A stretch of DNA of 64,000 bases from Psychrobacter sp. JCM 18903 (GTDB lineage: Bacteria > Pseudomonadota > Gammaproteobacteria > Pseudomonadales > Moraxellaceae): positions 1 through 64,000 of the forward strand of contig NZ_BAWJ01000001.1 of assembly GCF_000586475.1 (NCBI RefSeq), written 5' to 3'. The notes beneath the pieces are model-generated. The model was not told the origin of the DNA, did not search any database, and saw only the letters and a list, made by a program, of their open reading frames with translations. The position numbers and the translations under genes are program-made. Positions 54,179 to 63,608 of this stretch are shown here, one piece after another (the stretch's first letter is position 1; every line of letters begins with the position of its first letter).

Positions 54179-54763
54179 TTAACGCAAATTGCCTAGATCT
54201 TCTTCTGTCAAACGCCAGCGACCTTTTTTCTTAGACGCACCGCGCCCACGCATGGCGCTGTTTAATATTAATTTATTCATGGAATGGCTTGAATGCGCAT
54301 GACAGATGGCGCAGGCAAGACCATCGGCGGCATCTTGCTGTGGCACGACATCCAAAGATAGTATGCGGCAGACCATCTCTTGCACTTGCTCTTTGGCCGC
54401 TGCACCATAACCGCAAACGGCTTGCTTAATCTGGCGTGCAGTATATTCTGATACTTCTAAGTCTAGAGCAACCATAGCGGCAATAGCAGCACCTCGCGCT
54501 TGCCCAAGTTTCAACGCTGAGTCAGGGTTTTCTGCCATAAACACTTGCTCAATGGCAGTATAGATAGGCTCATCAGCATATTTCAAATGATGCTGTGTGA
54601 TGCGCGTTAAGCCATTAAAGATGCGCTTTAGACGTTCAGGCATCTCTTTGGTGTCGGTACGTATGGTACCTGCATCGATATAGGTGAGTTTGTCGCCCGT
54701 CTGTTGGACGATGCCATAACCGGTCATGCGCGAACCAGGATCAATTCCAATAATAATTGCCAT
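54179..54763 (-). CDS. ruvC: Crossover junction endodeoxyribonuclease RuvC
   Basis: This Holliday-junction resolvase has 194 residues. The catalytic acids are in IIGIDPGS (Asp ~7), AIEQVF (Glu ~70) and [14 protein letters not shown] (two Asp ~142-145). It acts with RuvAB, whose genes are not in this window. GGGA lies before the ATG. The last 30 residues are basic. Confidence 0.96.
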   Translation of the reverse strand: MAIIIGIDPGSRMTGYGIVQQTGDKLTYIDAGTIRTDTKEMPERLKRIFNGLTRITQHHLKYADEPIYTAIEQVFMAENPDSALKLGQARGAAIAAMVALDLEVSEYTARQIKQAVCGYGAAAKEQVQEMVCRILSLDVVPQQDAADGLACAICHAHSSHSMNKLILNSAMRGRGASKKKGRWRLTEEDLGNLR

Positions 54764-55017
54764 AATATCCCATCTTGCTTACATTTTATTTTCAATCCTA
54801 TATAAGTTGGATACGGTGTCAGACTCGCTCAGCCTACTACTCGTAGTACCTTTACTCATCTTCCTTGTATCCAAATTATATTGTACCGACTATATGGCTT
54901 AAAAATCAGCCTTAAGTTTGATAGTATAGCAATCAATCCCCATATACATCATATGTTAGCCATCTTAATTTGCATGGCGCTCAATTTATTGGTTTTTATT
55001 TTATAGGACGACACTTT

Positions 55018-55638
55018 ATGGGTCAGATAGTTGGTATTGCCATTGTTTGGTTTATTATCGAAATGCTACTTTGGTATTTGCTTGCTCAGTTTATGAGTGG
55101 TTGGTGGGTATTTATGTGGTTTATTATCGCCGCAGTCATCGGTATCTCCCTCTTGCGTAAAGGGATGGCTGCCCTCAATCCAATGGCGCAGCAAATGAAA
55201 GCAGGTGGCCTGATGAACCCATCGATGCGTCCGCAAGAATCAACCATGATGAAAAGTGTGGCCATGGCAGCGGCTGGTATTTTGCTACTCATTCCAGGTG
55301 TGCTGAGCGATTTACTCGCATTATTGGTGATATTGCCACCCGTGCAAAAGAAGCTCAAAGACTTTGCTAATAATTATGTCATGAATAATCAGCAAAAAAT
55401 GATGGAAATGATGGCCAAGCAAATGGGTGGACAGATGGGCGGCGGACAAAATCCGTTTGGTGGCATGGGTGGTCAAAACCCATTCGGCGGCGCAGGTGGT
55501 ATGAATAATCAAAATCCATTCGGTCAACAACAAAACCCGTTTGGTGATGGGTTTAAACAGCATACAACGATTGATGGGACAGCAAAAACCATTCCCAAGG
55601 ATGTGAAAAAAATCACCAAATCTGCTAATGATGAATAG
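55018..55638 (+). CDS. fxsA: FxsA family membrane protein with QNPFG repeats
   Basis: The N-terminal ~115 residues match FxsA (PF04186): GQIVGIAIVWFIIEMLLWYLL, a second helix and GILLLIPGVLSDLLALLVILPPVQ. The C-terminus has a Gly/Gln/Asn-rich tail with four QNPFG units (about residues 141-172) that the family generally lacks. The start ATG (55018) has AGGA nine bases upstream; the open frame extends further without support. FxsA was named for suppressing F-plasmid exclusion of phage T7. Confidence 0.88.
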   Translation: MGQIVGIAIVWFIIEMLLWYLLAQFMSGWWVFMWFIIAAVIGISLLRKGMAALNPMAQQMKAGGLMNPSMRPQESTMMKSVAMAAAGILLLIPGVLSDLLALLVILPPVQKKLKDFANNYVMNNQQKMMEMMAKQMGGQMGGGQNPFGGMGGQNPFGGAGGMNNQNPFGQQQNPFGDGFKQHTTIDGTAKTIPKDVKKITKSANDE

Positions 55639-55659
55639 TTAAATTAATAGGCAAGCATA

Positions 55660-55699
55660 AGAAAAGCCCCTTTCATCAATGATAAAAGGGGGCTTTTTA
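55660..55699. terminator. Terminator between fxsA and 6S RNA gene
   Basis: The hairpin AAAAGCCCCTTTCATC / GATAAAAGGGGGCTTTTT lies between two convergent transcripts and has a T-run on the right and an A-run on the left. Confidence 0.85.
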
Positions 55700-55779
55700 A
55701 TGGTTATTACTAAGTCTTTATGAAATGGTAGATTATAAGTGAACCTACCAAATATTATTAGAATAATAATTAACTGAAT

Positions 55780-55973
55780 AGAACAACCGAAGTGCCGCTG
55801 TAAGATGGTGACCCATGAACCGTGAAGTTCAGCGGATGCGTCACTGCCTCTGCAGGTTTCCTGATACACCGCAAGCGATGCAGGCATACACAATGAAGCA
55901 ATAGGTACCACATCCTGGTAAAGCATTATCGGCTCAGGGAATAAACATCTACTAGCCAACACTTCAGAATATA
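55780..55973 (-). ncRNA. ssrS: 6S RNA
   Basis: On the minus strand, CCCTGAGCCGATA matches the E. coli 6S RNA block of the same sequence near its 5' side. The closing stem pairs GAAGTG (55965-55960) with CACTTC (55794-55789), as CTGAGATG pairs with CATCTCGG in E. coli. GGTTCATGGGTCACC-type and TTACAGCGGCA sequences lie near the 3' end in the same order. Length ~194 bases. A -35 TTGCAA and a -10 TAAGAT, 17 bases apart, precede the 5' end. It binds sigma-70 RNA polymerase in stationary phase. The ends are estimated by aligning to E. coli from memory. Confidence 0.85.
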
Positions 55974-56233
55974 ATTATCTTAACGAATGGTTTGAATGAT
56001 TGCAAGTATGATTTACAGATTGATACGTAGATTTAGAGAGTGGCATTATTGCTATTAAGTTTTAACCGCCTTTTCTACTGTATAAATGTGCTTTAAATAA
56101 GTATGCTTTAACGCTTAAGAGTGGGCGTAAAATGACGATTTTTCAGCTATTTTAAGATGTGTGTTAATATAGAGGGCTTTAAACATCCTAATATAGCATT
56201 ATAGGCGTTCATTCACTTGAGGAGCGGTAATCC

Positions 56234-57890
56234 ATGACCAATACCCAGCAACAATCAGCATTTATCGATGATAATCAGGCTCAGCTCAATAGTAAGCAGG
56301 ATGGCGATCAAAATAAAAAAGTGCCGCATGTCTTAATGATATTAGATGGTTTTGGGCATCGTGAAGACGATAAGGATAATGCGATTGCTGCCGCCAATAT
56401 GCCAAATTTGGATAGGATTTATCAGCAATATCCGCATGGATTGATATCTGCTTCTGGAGAAGACGTTGGTTTGCCAGATGGGCAGTTTGGCAATTCAGAA
56501 GTTGGGCACATGAACTTAGGTGCGGGTCGCGTTCTGTATCAAGATTCGACTCGTATCTCAAGTGAAGTGGCCAATCGTGAGTTTTATAAAAACGAAGCTT
56601 TAGTCAAGGCGGTTAAAGCCGCGAACGAGTTGGGTGGTAACGTCCATATCATGGGTTTGCTGTCAGATGGTGGTGTACATTCGCATCAAGATCACATCGA
56701 AGCAATGTGCCACTCGGCGTTAGTGCACGGCGCCAAAAATGTCTTTGTACATTGCTTCTTGGATGGACGCGACACCCCACCTAAATCGGCGGATAAGTAT
56801 ATTAATCGTCTGCGGGACCATATCAATAAGCTTAATGCTCATTATGAAGGCGGCCGCGTACAGATTGCCAGTATCATTGGGCGCTATTATGCAATGGATC
56901 GTGACAATCGCTGGGATCGCGTCCAAAAAGCCTATGAGCTTATCACTGAAGGTAAAGCCGATCGTCTGTCTACGCGTGCAGATGGCGCAGTACAAGCTGC
57001 TTATAAGGCACGCGAAACCGATGAGTTTATCAATCCAACGGTAGTGATTGGCCGTGATGAAGTGCCATATACCGTTGATGACAATGACGCGCTTATCTTT
57101 ATGAATTTCCGTGCTGACCGTGCCCGTGAGTTGGCGCAAGCTTTTGTCTTGCCAGATCATGAGTTTTCAGGGTTTGCCCGCAATAAGCAGCCAAAACTTG
57201 CGGCATTTGTGATGCTGACCAAATATTCTGATGTTTTAGCAGACAATCCAAAAACTAGCGTTGCTATTATCCTACGTCGTTGACCAATACGCTTGGCGAG
57301 TATTTGCAAGACAATGGTAAAACTCAGCTGCGTATCGCTGAAACTGAAAAATACGCACATGTGACGTTTTTCTTTAGCGGTGGTCGTGAAGAAGAGTATG
57401 AGGGTGAAACACGTATTCTCGTACCCTCTCCAGATGTGGCGACTTATGATCTGAAACCAGAGATGAGTGCGCCTGAAGTGACCGATAAATTAGTGGCTGC
57501 CATTGAATCAGGCAAATATGACGTGTTAATTGTCAACTATGCCAATGGTGATATGGTAGGTCATACAGGGATTTTTGATGCGGCTGTAAAAGCAGTAGAG
57601 GCACTAGATGTTTGTGTTGGCCGTATTGAGTCAGCAGTACGCGCTGCTGGCGGTGATATGCTTATCACAGCAGATCATGGCAACTGTGAGCAGATGCAAG
57701 ATTACGAAAGCGGTCAAGTACATACTCAACATACCACTGAACATGTGCCACTCATTTATGTGGGTGAGAAAAACTTACAAGTACGTAGTCGTGGTAAGTT
57801 GAGCGATGTCGCACCAACTATTTTGGCGCTGATGGATATTGAGCAGCTACTGAAATGACGGGTGAAAGCTTACTGGTTCCAGCGTTGTAA
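56234..57890 (+). CDS. gpmI: 2,3-bisphosphoglycerate-independent phosphoglycerate mutase, split by two apparent deletions
   Basis: This glycolytic enzyme converts 3-phosphoglycerate to 2-phosphoglycerate with two Mn ions. The N-terminus has [11 protein letters not shown] and the catalytic Ser in [16 protein letters not shown]. Near 57266 one T is missing (restores [16 protein letters not shown]), and near 57847 one C is missing (restores [16 protein letters not shown], end TAA at 57888-57890). The rest has [13 protein letters not shown] and [12 protein letters not shown]. The joined length is 552 residues, and the arithmetic fits exactly two deletions. Its N-terminus has a ~30-residue extension. 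Confidence 0.95.
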
Positions 57891-57950
57891 GTTGGGCATT
57901 TAATACTATTAAATTGACAACTTACTAGCGTTGTTAGAACTAATAGAAAG

Positions 57951-57982
57951 AGGAGAGATATTTATTGTCTCTCCTTTTTTTG
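57951..57982 (+). terminator. Terminator of gpmI
   Basis: The hairpin AGGAGAGA / TCTCTCCT is followed by seven T. Confidence 0.9.
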
Positions 57983-58228
57983 ATCTGTTTTTTAAGAGAT
58001 ATTTATCTTTAAATGTTTGGATAGTAAGGAAAATAAGCGCAAGCATGATATTTCGCCTGCTAAACAAACTTGACACCGCTACTCATCATTTGATGAAATC
58101 ATATTAGTTATCGTGAATGTTACTTGCAATACTCTCCTAGTCTTAGACTGGCTCTTGGTGCTATCTTATGAGATAAATATTCATCCATATATCTATAAAA
58201 ATAATTCTATTATTAAACGAGTTCTCTT
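57983..58228. other. Upstream region of ctpA, no gene
   Basis: About 245 AT-rich bases. A TTGACA at about 58069 could be a -35 box, but I see no convincing -10 at a suitable distance. A small dyad ATCATTTGATGAAAT lies nearby. Confidence 0.35.
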
Positions 58229-59731
58229 ATGCGTTCTATTTATTTTATGCGCTTACCAGTAGCGAAGCGATTGGGCAAACAAGCAATGAAGGTATTCACT
58301 GCGCCGACTATTTTTAAAGCTGCATTGATGATAGGTCTGATTGGGCTCAGCACTGCTAGTATGTACGCACAAGCAGCGAGGTCACCAGCTAATGTGACCA
58401 TCAATAATCCCACCGCCAGTCTACAACTGATTAGCTTAAATACCGATGAGATAGCCACAGAAGATGACACTAATAATTTATCAGATGTCGCTGATATGCT
58501 TGAGTCGGCCGACCAAGTTGACGACTCGATAGACAGTGTCGCAGATGAGAGTGCCTTGACCGATGATACGAACGAGATTGATGTCAGTATTCCACCTGAA
58601 GTTGCGCAAGTATCATTGAATGCGATTTCTCCAGAAACGCTCAAGACGTTTGTTGCGGTAGTGGATTTGGTACGCCGTGAATATGTAGATGCGGTCAATG
58701 ATGAAGAGCTGTTCAATAATGCGTTGAGTGGTATGTTGACTAAGCTAGATAGTCATGCTGAATTTTTAGATGCTGAGGCTTATGAAAATTTGCGTGCCTT
58801 TACCGAAGGTGATGTGGGTGACGTCGGTATTAAAGTCAATTATCAGCCTACAGATGGCTATTGGGTGATTACAGAGGTTATTGACGCATCGCCTGCAGAT
58901 AAAAAGGGCATTGCGGTTGGCGATTATTTACATCAAGTCGGTGATTTCAAACTTGATGAAGATAAAGAAAGTAACGATATCGAGCAGCTTTTGACAGGGA
59001 TTGCAGGTACGCAAGTAGATGTTGTCACCTCAAAAGCTGGTCGCCGCAAACATACCACGACCTTGCAGCGTAATAACAGCCACCCTCAAACGGTCGAGGC
59101 AAGTCTCATTGACGGTATCGCTGTTATTAAGTTACCTGCCTTTCAAAATAATAGCCGTGAAAAACTCTTGGAAGGCTTGATAGATCTAGATGCACCTATT
59201 ACAGGTATCTTGCTAGATATGCGTGATAATCCAGGCGGGGTGCTAACGTCGGCGGTGAGCGTAGCCAGTTTGTTTATGAGCGACACTGATGTGGTACAAG
59301 TAAAGGGTCGTCAAAGTGATACGCGTACGCTATCCACTCAAGGTCTGGCGATACTTGAATCATTGCCAGTGGTGGTGCTACAAAATCGCTATTCGGCGTC
59401 AGCGGCAGAGGTGCTTGCTAGCAGCTTACAAGCACAAAAACGTGCCACAATCGTTGGTGAAGTCAGCTATGGTAAAGGGTCGGTACAGTCAGTCATCCCA
59501 CTGAATGATGAGCAGGCTGTCAAACTAACCGTCGCCAACTACATGACAGCGTCAGGCAATAAGATCGATGGAATCGGGGTAGAGCCTGATTTAACCTTAT
59601 CAGGTAGTGAAAGTACATGGGAGCAGCAAGCGCTCGCTTTACTAAAAACAAAAGCACTTGATTCGGGCATTCGTTTTGTCCGAAAACCTGCCAAAGTTGA
59701 TCAAGCGGTGGCAGGCAATAGGGTTCAGTAA
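58229..59731 (+). CDS. ctpA: S41 family C-terminal processing peptidase
   Basis: This is a 500-residue periplasmic protease with a signal or anchor helix (ALMIGLIGLSTASMYAQA). An acidic linker (residues ~65-125) precedes the S41 region. It carries a PDZ domain (EVIDASPADKKGIAVGDYLHQV), the DMRDNPGG motif, the catalytic Ser in RYSASAAEVLASS and the Lys in SYGKGSVQ. Such enzymes trim C-termini of periplasmic proteins and help control cell-wall hydrolases. gpmI followed by a ctp gene is a common neighbourhood in proteobacteria. Confidence 0.93.
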   Translation: MRSIYFMRLPVAKRLGKQAMKVFTAPTIFKAALMIGLIGLSTASMYAQAARSPANVTINNPTASLQLISLNTDEIATEDDTNNLSDVADMLESADQVDDSIDSVADESALTDDTNEIDVSIPPEVAQVSLNAISPETLKTFVAVVDLVRREYVDAVNDEELFNNALSGMLTKLDSHAEFLDAEAYENLRAFTEGDVGDVGIKVNYQPTDGYWVITEVIDASPADKKGIAVGDYLHQVGDFKLDEDKESNDIEQLLTGIAGTQVDVVTSKAGRRKHTTTLQRNNSHPQTVEASLIDGIAVIKLPAFQNNSREKLLEGLIDLDAPITGILLDMRDNPGGVLTSAVSVASLFMSDTDVVQVKGRQSDTRTLSTQGLAILESLPVVVLQNRYSASAAEVLASSLQAQKRATIVGEVSYGKGSVQSVIPLNDEQAVKLTVANYMTASGNKIDGIGVEPDLTLSGSESTWEQQALALLKTKALDSGIRFVRKPAKVDQAVAGNRVQ

Positions 59732-59806
59732 GGCTCGCTTAAAGACAGGCTATCACGATATATCAACGTTAAAATATCATTTATCGTTATTCAAAAATAG
59801 CGAATG

Positions 59807-61520
59807 CTATGGCTCGAATTGATCCTCAGCTATCTCTAGTTTTTTCATGCGATAGCGTAAAGAGCGAAAAGTGGTGCCTAGTAGTTCAGCTGCTTGCGTT
59901 TTATTCCAAGCCGTTTGTTTTAGCGCGGTAATAATCAACTGTTTTTCTTGTTCTTGTAGGTAGTGTTCCAACCTTGAGAGGGTAACTGACCATCCTCTAA
60001 TTTGCTTAGAATTGCTTTTTCATCACTTTCTTGCAGAATAGGTCGATGGGTGACAGATTCTTCGTGATTGTGACGGGCTGTATGGTTGGGGTTTTCTGCA
60101 TGATGGCTTTCTGAACGCTGTATCATAGAAGGGTAGTGCTGAGCGTTAGTACGATAAGGGTGCAAGTTGGTCGTCACTTGCTTGACCTGTGGCGCTATAG
60201 TCTCATCCATAGATTGAATGACTTTTTCTCTATTTTCTATCGATTGAGCGACCATTTGGTTGTTTGTTTGACGCTCAGAATGTTGAGTATTATTGACAAC
60301 CGCTGGTTCACTCTTCTGATCTTGAGAGACTGCGCGGTGATGGGTTATATCAATATCAGGCAAACCCAAGTGGCTGATGTCAATGTGCGGTGTCTCTGCT
60401 AGGGTTACTGCACGTTCAAGGACGTTACGCAGTTCACGAACATTGCCCGCAAAGTTATGATCTTGCAAACGTTCGCATGCCTCAACAGTGAGTATCGGTG
60501 GGTTCTCTAACTGCCATTCATCAGCAATTAATGCTAAAAAGTGCTTGGCTAATACAGGGATATCATCACGACGTGCATTGAGCGTCGGCAGTTTTAACTC
60601 AATCACATTGATACGGTAGTACAAATCTTGTCGAAACGCACCGTCTTGCACCAATTGGTTTAGATTTTTGTGGGTGGCGGACAAGATACGAATATCTACG
60701 GGAACCTCTTTGGTATCACCAATGGCTCTCACCGTTTTTTCTTGAATGGCGCGCAGTAGTTTTACCTGCATGGCTAAAGGCAAATCAGCCACTTCGTCTA
60801 AAAATAACGTGCCGCCATTGGCTTGCTGAAACAGCCCTTGCTTGTCAGCGACAGCTCCTGTAAAGCTGCCTTTTTTATGACCAAAAAACTCTGATTCCAT
60901 CAGCTCTGATGGTATCGCCCCACAGTTTACTGGTACAAAGCTACCATCACGGCGTGGGCTTAAATCATGAATCAATCGGGCAACCACTTCTTTACCAGTA
61001 CCCGAAGCGCCTGACAAAAATACAGGTGCTTGTGAGCGTGCTAATTTTAAAATAGTATTTTCAGTGGGTGCATCACCGCAGAATCACCAATGAGTCTACT
61101 GTCCAGCAGTTTTTGTTCGGGTGAGCATTCGGCTGTGGCTTTTGTTTCATTGTCTTGATGAATAACTTTTAAAGCATTTTCCACCAGTTGACGTAGGCGC
61201 GGTAACTCAAGAGGTTTATTCACAAAGTCAAAAGCACCAAGCTTCAATGCTTCAATGGCGAGGTCCATACTGCCGTGAGCAGTAATCACGGCAATGGGCG
61301 TACTAGAGCTATTACTGATTTCTTTTACCAACTCTAGTCCTGACCCATCAGGCAGCTTTAAATCGGTCAGACAAAAATCGTAATCATTGTCTTGCCAGTA
61401 TGATCTTGCTTGTGACAGAGTATATGCTACATCACTTTTAATGCCCATTTTGGTCAAAGTAATTTGCATCAATCGGCACAGATCCACTTCGTCATCAACG
61501 ACTAGCGCGGTTGTTGTCAT
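59807..61520 (-). CDS. pilR: Sigma-54-dependent response regulator PilR, split by two apparent deletions
   Basis: The REC domain holds residues ~1-120 (VDDEVDLCRLM; phospho-Asp in DFCLTDLKLPDG). Near 61059 one base is missing. The AAA+ domain has Walker A GASGTGKE, the sigma-54 contact GSFTGA and FLDEVADLPLAMQVKLLRA. Near 59971 one T is missing; restoring it gives QGLEHYLQEQEKQL and a Fis-type HTH (NKTQAAELLGTTFRSLRYRMKKL) close to Pseudomonas PilR. A ~120-residue His/Gln/Asn-rich linker between AAA+ and HTH makes it 571 residues, about 125 longer than PilR. It activates pilin gene transcription. Confidence 0.93.
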
Positions 61521-61620
61521 ACATCATCTCATCGTATTCAATAGCTATAAAATGGTAAAAACCAAGAGGCCTTAATGGCAAAGTATTCCATATAATATTA
61601 ATACTTGGTAACGTTAATAT

Positions 61621-63414
61621 TTATAAAATAGTGGCATTAACATTATGTTCAGTTTTATTTACATGAGTATCAGCGCCAATAGCAGGTGCTATCAAGCGAA
61701 AACAGGTTTTTTCATGTTCAGGAATATAAAGCAAACGAGTTTGGTTGGCCTCACAAAAAGCTTGTGATAAATACAGTCCTAAGCCTGTCCCTGCTTGATC
61801 TGTCGTAAAAAATGGATTGAATAAATGTTCTAAGTCTTTGGTGCTAACCCCACGACCAGCATCCAAGATATCAATTATAACATCGTTATCCGCACAATAA
61901 ATCTCGATTTCCACATAGGCATGAGGGTGGGCGTAGCTACTGTAGCGCAAGCCATTGTTGATTAAATTGATTAAGACTTGCTCTAGTTGATGCGTGTCGA
62001 ATGATATGGTCGGTTGTGTTTTTACGTGTAGAAAAACATCGTGTCCTTGAAAGTAATTCTCTAAAAATGTTGGCATCCAGTCTGCCAGTATAATCGACTG
62101 CTGGTTTGCAGTTTGCTGGCGAGACAATTTTAGTACATCTTCGATAATGCGATTCACGCGTTTTGTTTGTGAAAATATCATTTGATAAAGCTCATGATTC
62201 GCTGCCATATCGTCATTTGAGATAGTCGCCGTTATTGTATTATCTGCTGTATCGACTTCTAGATTGGCTTCTATAACATCTTCCATTAATAATTGGCTGG
62301 CTTGTGATATCGCTGCCAAAGGATTCCTTATTTCATGGGCGATGCTCGCCGTCAATTGCCCTAAAGAAGCCAGTTTCAATTGTTGGGCACTGGCTTGCTC
62401 GCGGCGTAAGTCCTCTAACATTATCAATTTACTGTCATCTTTTAATGGAATAATTTGTACGCGCAGTTTACCGAATATGGAAGCGTTTGCGACTGCAGGC
62501 AAATCATAAATAAAGGTACGTGATTGGCCTGCCGCTACTGACAAACAGGCTTTAAATAGCTGCGTATGTTGTTGACCAAGCTGCTGCTGAAAGTTAGATA
62601 AGAGTGCACTGCGAGTATTGTTTCGAGTATCTTTTGTATCAATAGAGGTGTTGTGCAATGATGCGGAAGGGGTGTGCGAAAGGCTAAGTAATTGGTGAGC
62701 GGCAAGGTTTGCTAAAACGATATGCTTTTTATCGATGACGATGACACCATTGACCATTTGCGTGATGACTTCTTGGTTGATGACGTTTAATCGTTCAACT
62801 TCTTTAGCGTGACTCGCTGCTACTTTCTCAAGTTGTACCAAACGCTGTGAGATGGACCAGCTCAAACCACCAACCGCCAAAAAGCTGGCTGACATGAGCA
62901 ATGCGTCCCCTAAATTTGCTAAGCTCATGCTATTGGCAATGGCATAAAAGAATTGCTGATAAATGACAAAAATAATAGCGAGTAAGGTAATAATTAAGGC
63001 TTGTGAGCCGTGTAGCAACATAAAACTCGCTGCGACGACCACCATATATAGCATGGTCAACTGTAAATCAGGCGCACCCGCTGTATATAGTAATAAGCTT
63101 AATATAATGACGTCTAATACTAAACCAAAAGCTAACTGCCGCCGCATTTGATGATTAACGACATAAAACAAGCCAAGTAAAATAAGACTCAGTAGGAAAT
63201 AAAAGCTAAGCGTTGTTTGTTGTAAAAAGCTTGGTAGAGAGAGGCTGTTGTCAGAGTGAGCGGTGATATATACCATCAGTAGAGAAAACAGACTAACAGC
63301 AAAGCGGTAACTGCTATAAATAAGCCCCAACCTGCGCAATTGAGGTGGAGATAGCGTGTCATCACGATGCAAATAATGAGTAACAGTAGAGACGATATTA
63401 GTAGCAGGCTTCAT
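61621..63414 (-). CDS. pilS: Sensor histidine kinase PilS
   Basis: This is a 597-residue membrane kinase. Six hydrophobic segments span residues ~30-200, followed by a PAS-like region (VITQMVNGVIVIDKKHIVLANLAAHQLL). The phospho-His lies in IAHEIRNPLAAI (H-box). The ATP-binding part has NLINNGLRYS (N-box), DAGRGVS and GTGLGLYLS. It is the partner of PilR, encoded 100 bases downstream, and controls type IV pilus genes. A MITE-like element lies in its upstream region, starting 29 bases before the ATG. Confidence 0.94.
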   Translation of the reverse strand: MKPATNIVSTVTHYLHRDDTLSPPQLRRLGLIYSSYRFAVSLFSLLMVYITAHSDNSLSLPSFLQQTTLSFYFLLSLILLGLFYVVNHQMRRQLAFGLVLDVIILSLLLYTAGAPDLQLTMLYMVVVAASFMLLHGSQALIITLLAIIFVIYQQFFYAIANSMSLANLGDALLMSASFLAVGGLSWSISQRLVQLEKVAASHAKEVERLNVINQEVITQMVNGVIVIDKKHIVLANLAAHQLLSLSHTPSASLHNTSIDTKDTRNNTRSALLSNFQQQLGQQHTQLFKACLSVAAGQSRTFIYDLPAVANASIFGKLRVQIIPLKDDSKLIMLEDLRREQASAQQLKLASLGQLTASIAHEIRNPLAAISQASQLLMEDVIEANLEVDTADNTITATISNDDMAANHELYQMIFSQTKRVNRIIEDVLKLSRQQTANQQSIILADWMPTFLENYFQGHDVFLHVKTQPTISFDTHQLEQVLINLINNGLRYSSYAHPHAYVEIEIYCADNDVIIDILDAGRGVSTKDLEHLFNPFFTTDQAGTGLGLYLSQAFCEANQTRLLYIPEHEKTCFRLIAPAIGADTHVNKTEHNVNATIL

Positions 63415-63442
63415 AGATTGACCGCAATAAGGGAACAGTTGC

Positions 63443-63603
63443 TAGGGCGTGTCCTCATTTTAAAAATAGGGATAAAATGAGATAAATTACAATCAAACAA
63501 GGAATATATCGTCATTAATATCGGGATATTTGACGATACTTGATAAAATTTAGCCATTTTCAGCCCATGTAGATGTCCATCAATTGAACTGAGGACACGC
63601 CTA
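63443..63603. mobile_element. MITE-like element with 12-bp terminal inverted repeats
   Basis: GGCGTGTCCTCA (63446-63457) and TGAGGACACGCC (63590-63601) are exact inverted copies. TA occurs on both outer flanks (63443-63444 and 63602-63603), as expected for a TA target duplication. The ~157-base interior is AT-rich and has no transposase frame. A smaller CATTTTA / TAAAATG pair follows the left end. It fills nearly all of the space between the GacA-like stop (5 bases away) and pilS. No second copy is in this window; the family is not identified. Confidence 0.7.
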
Positions 63604-63608
63604 ATGAG

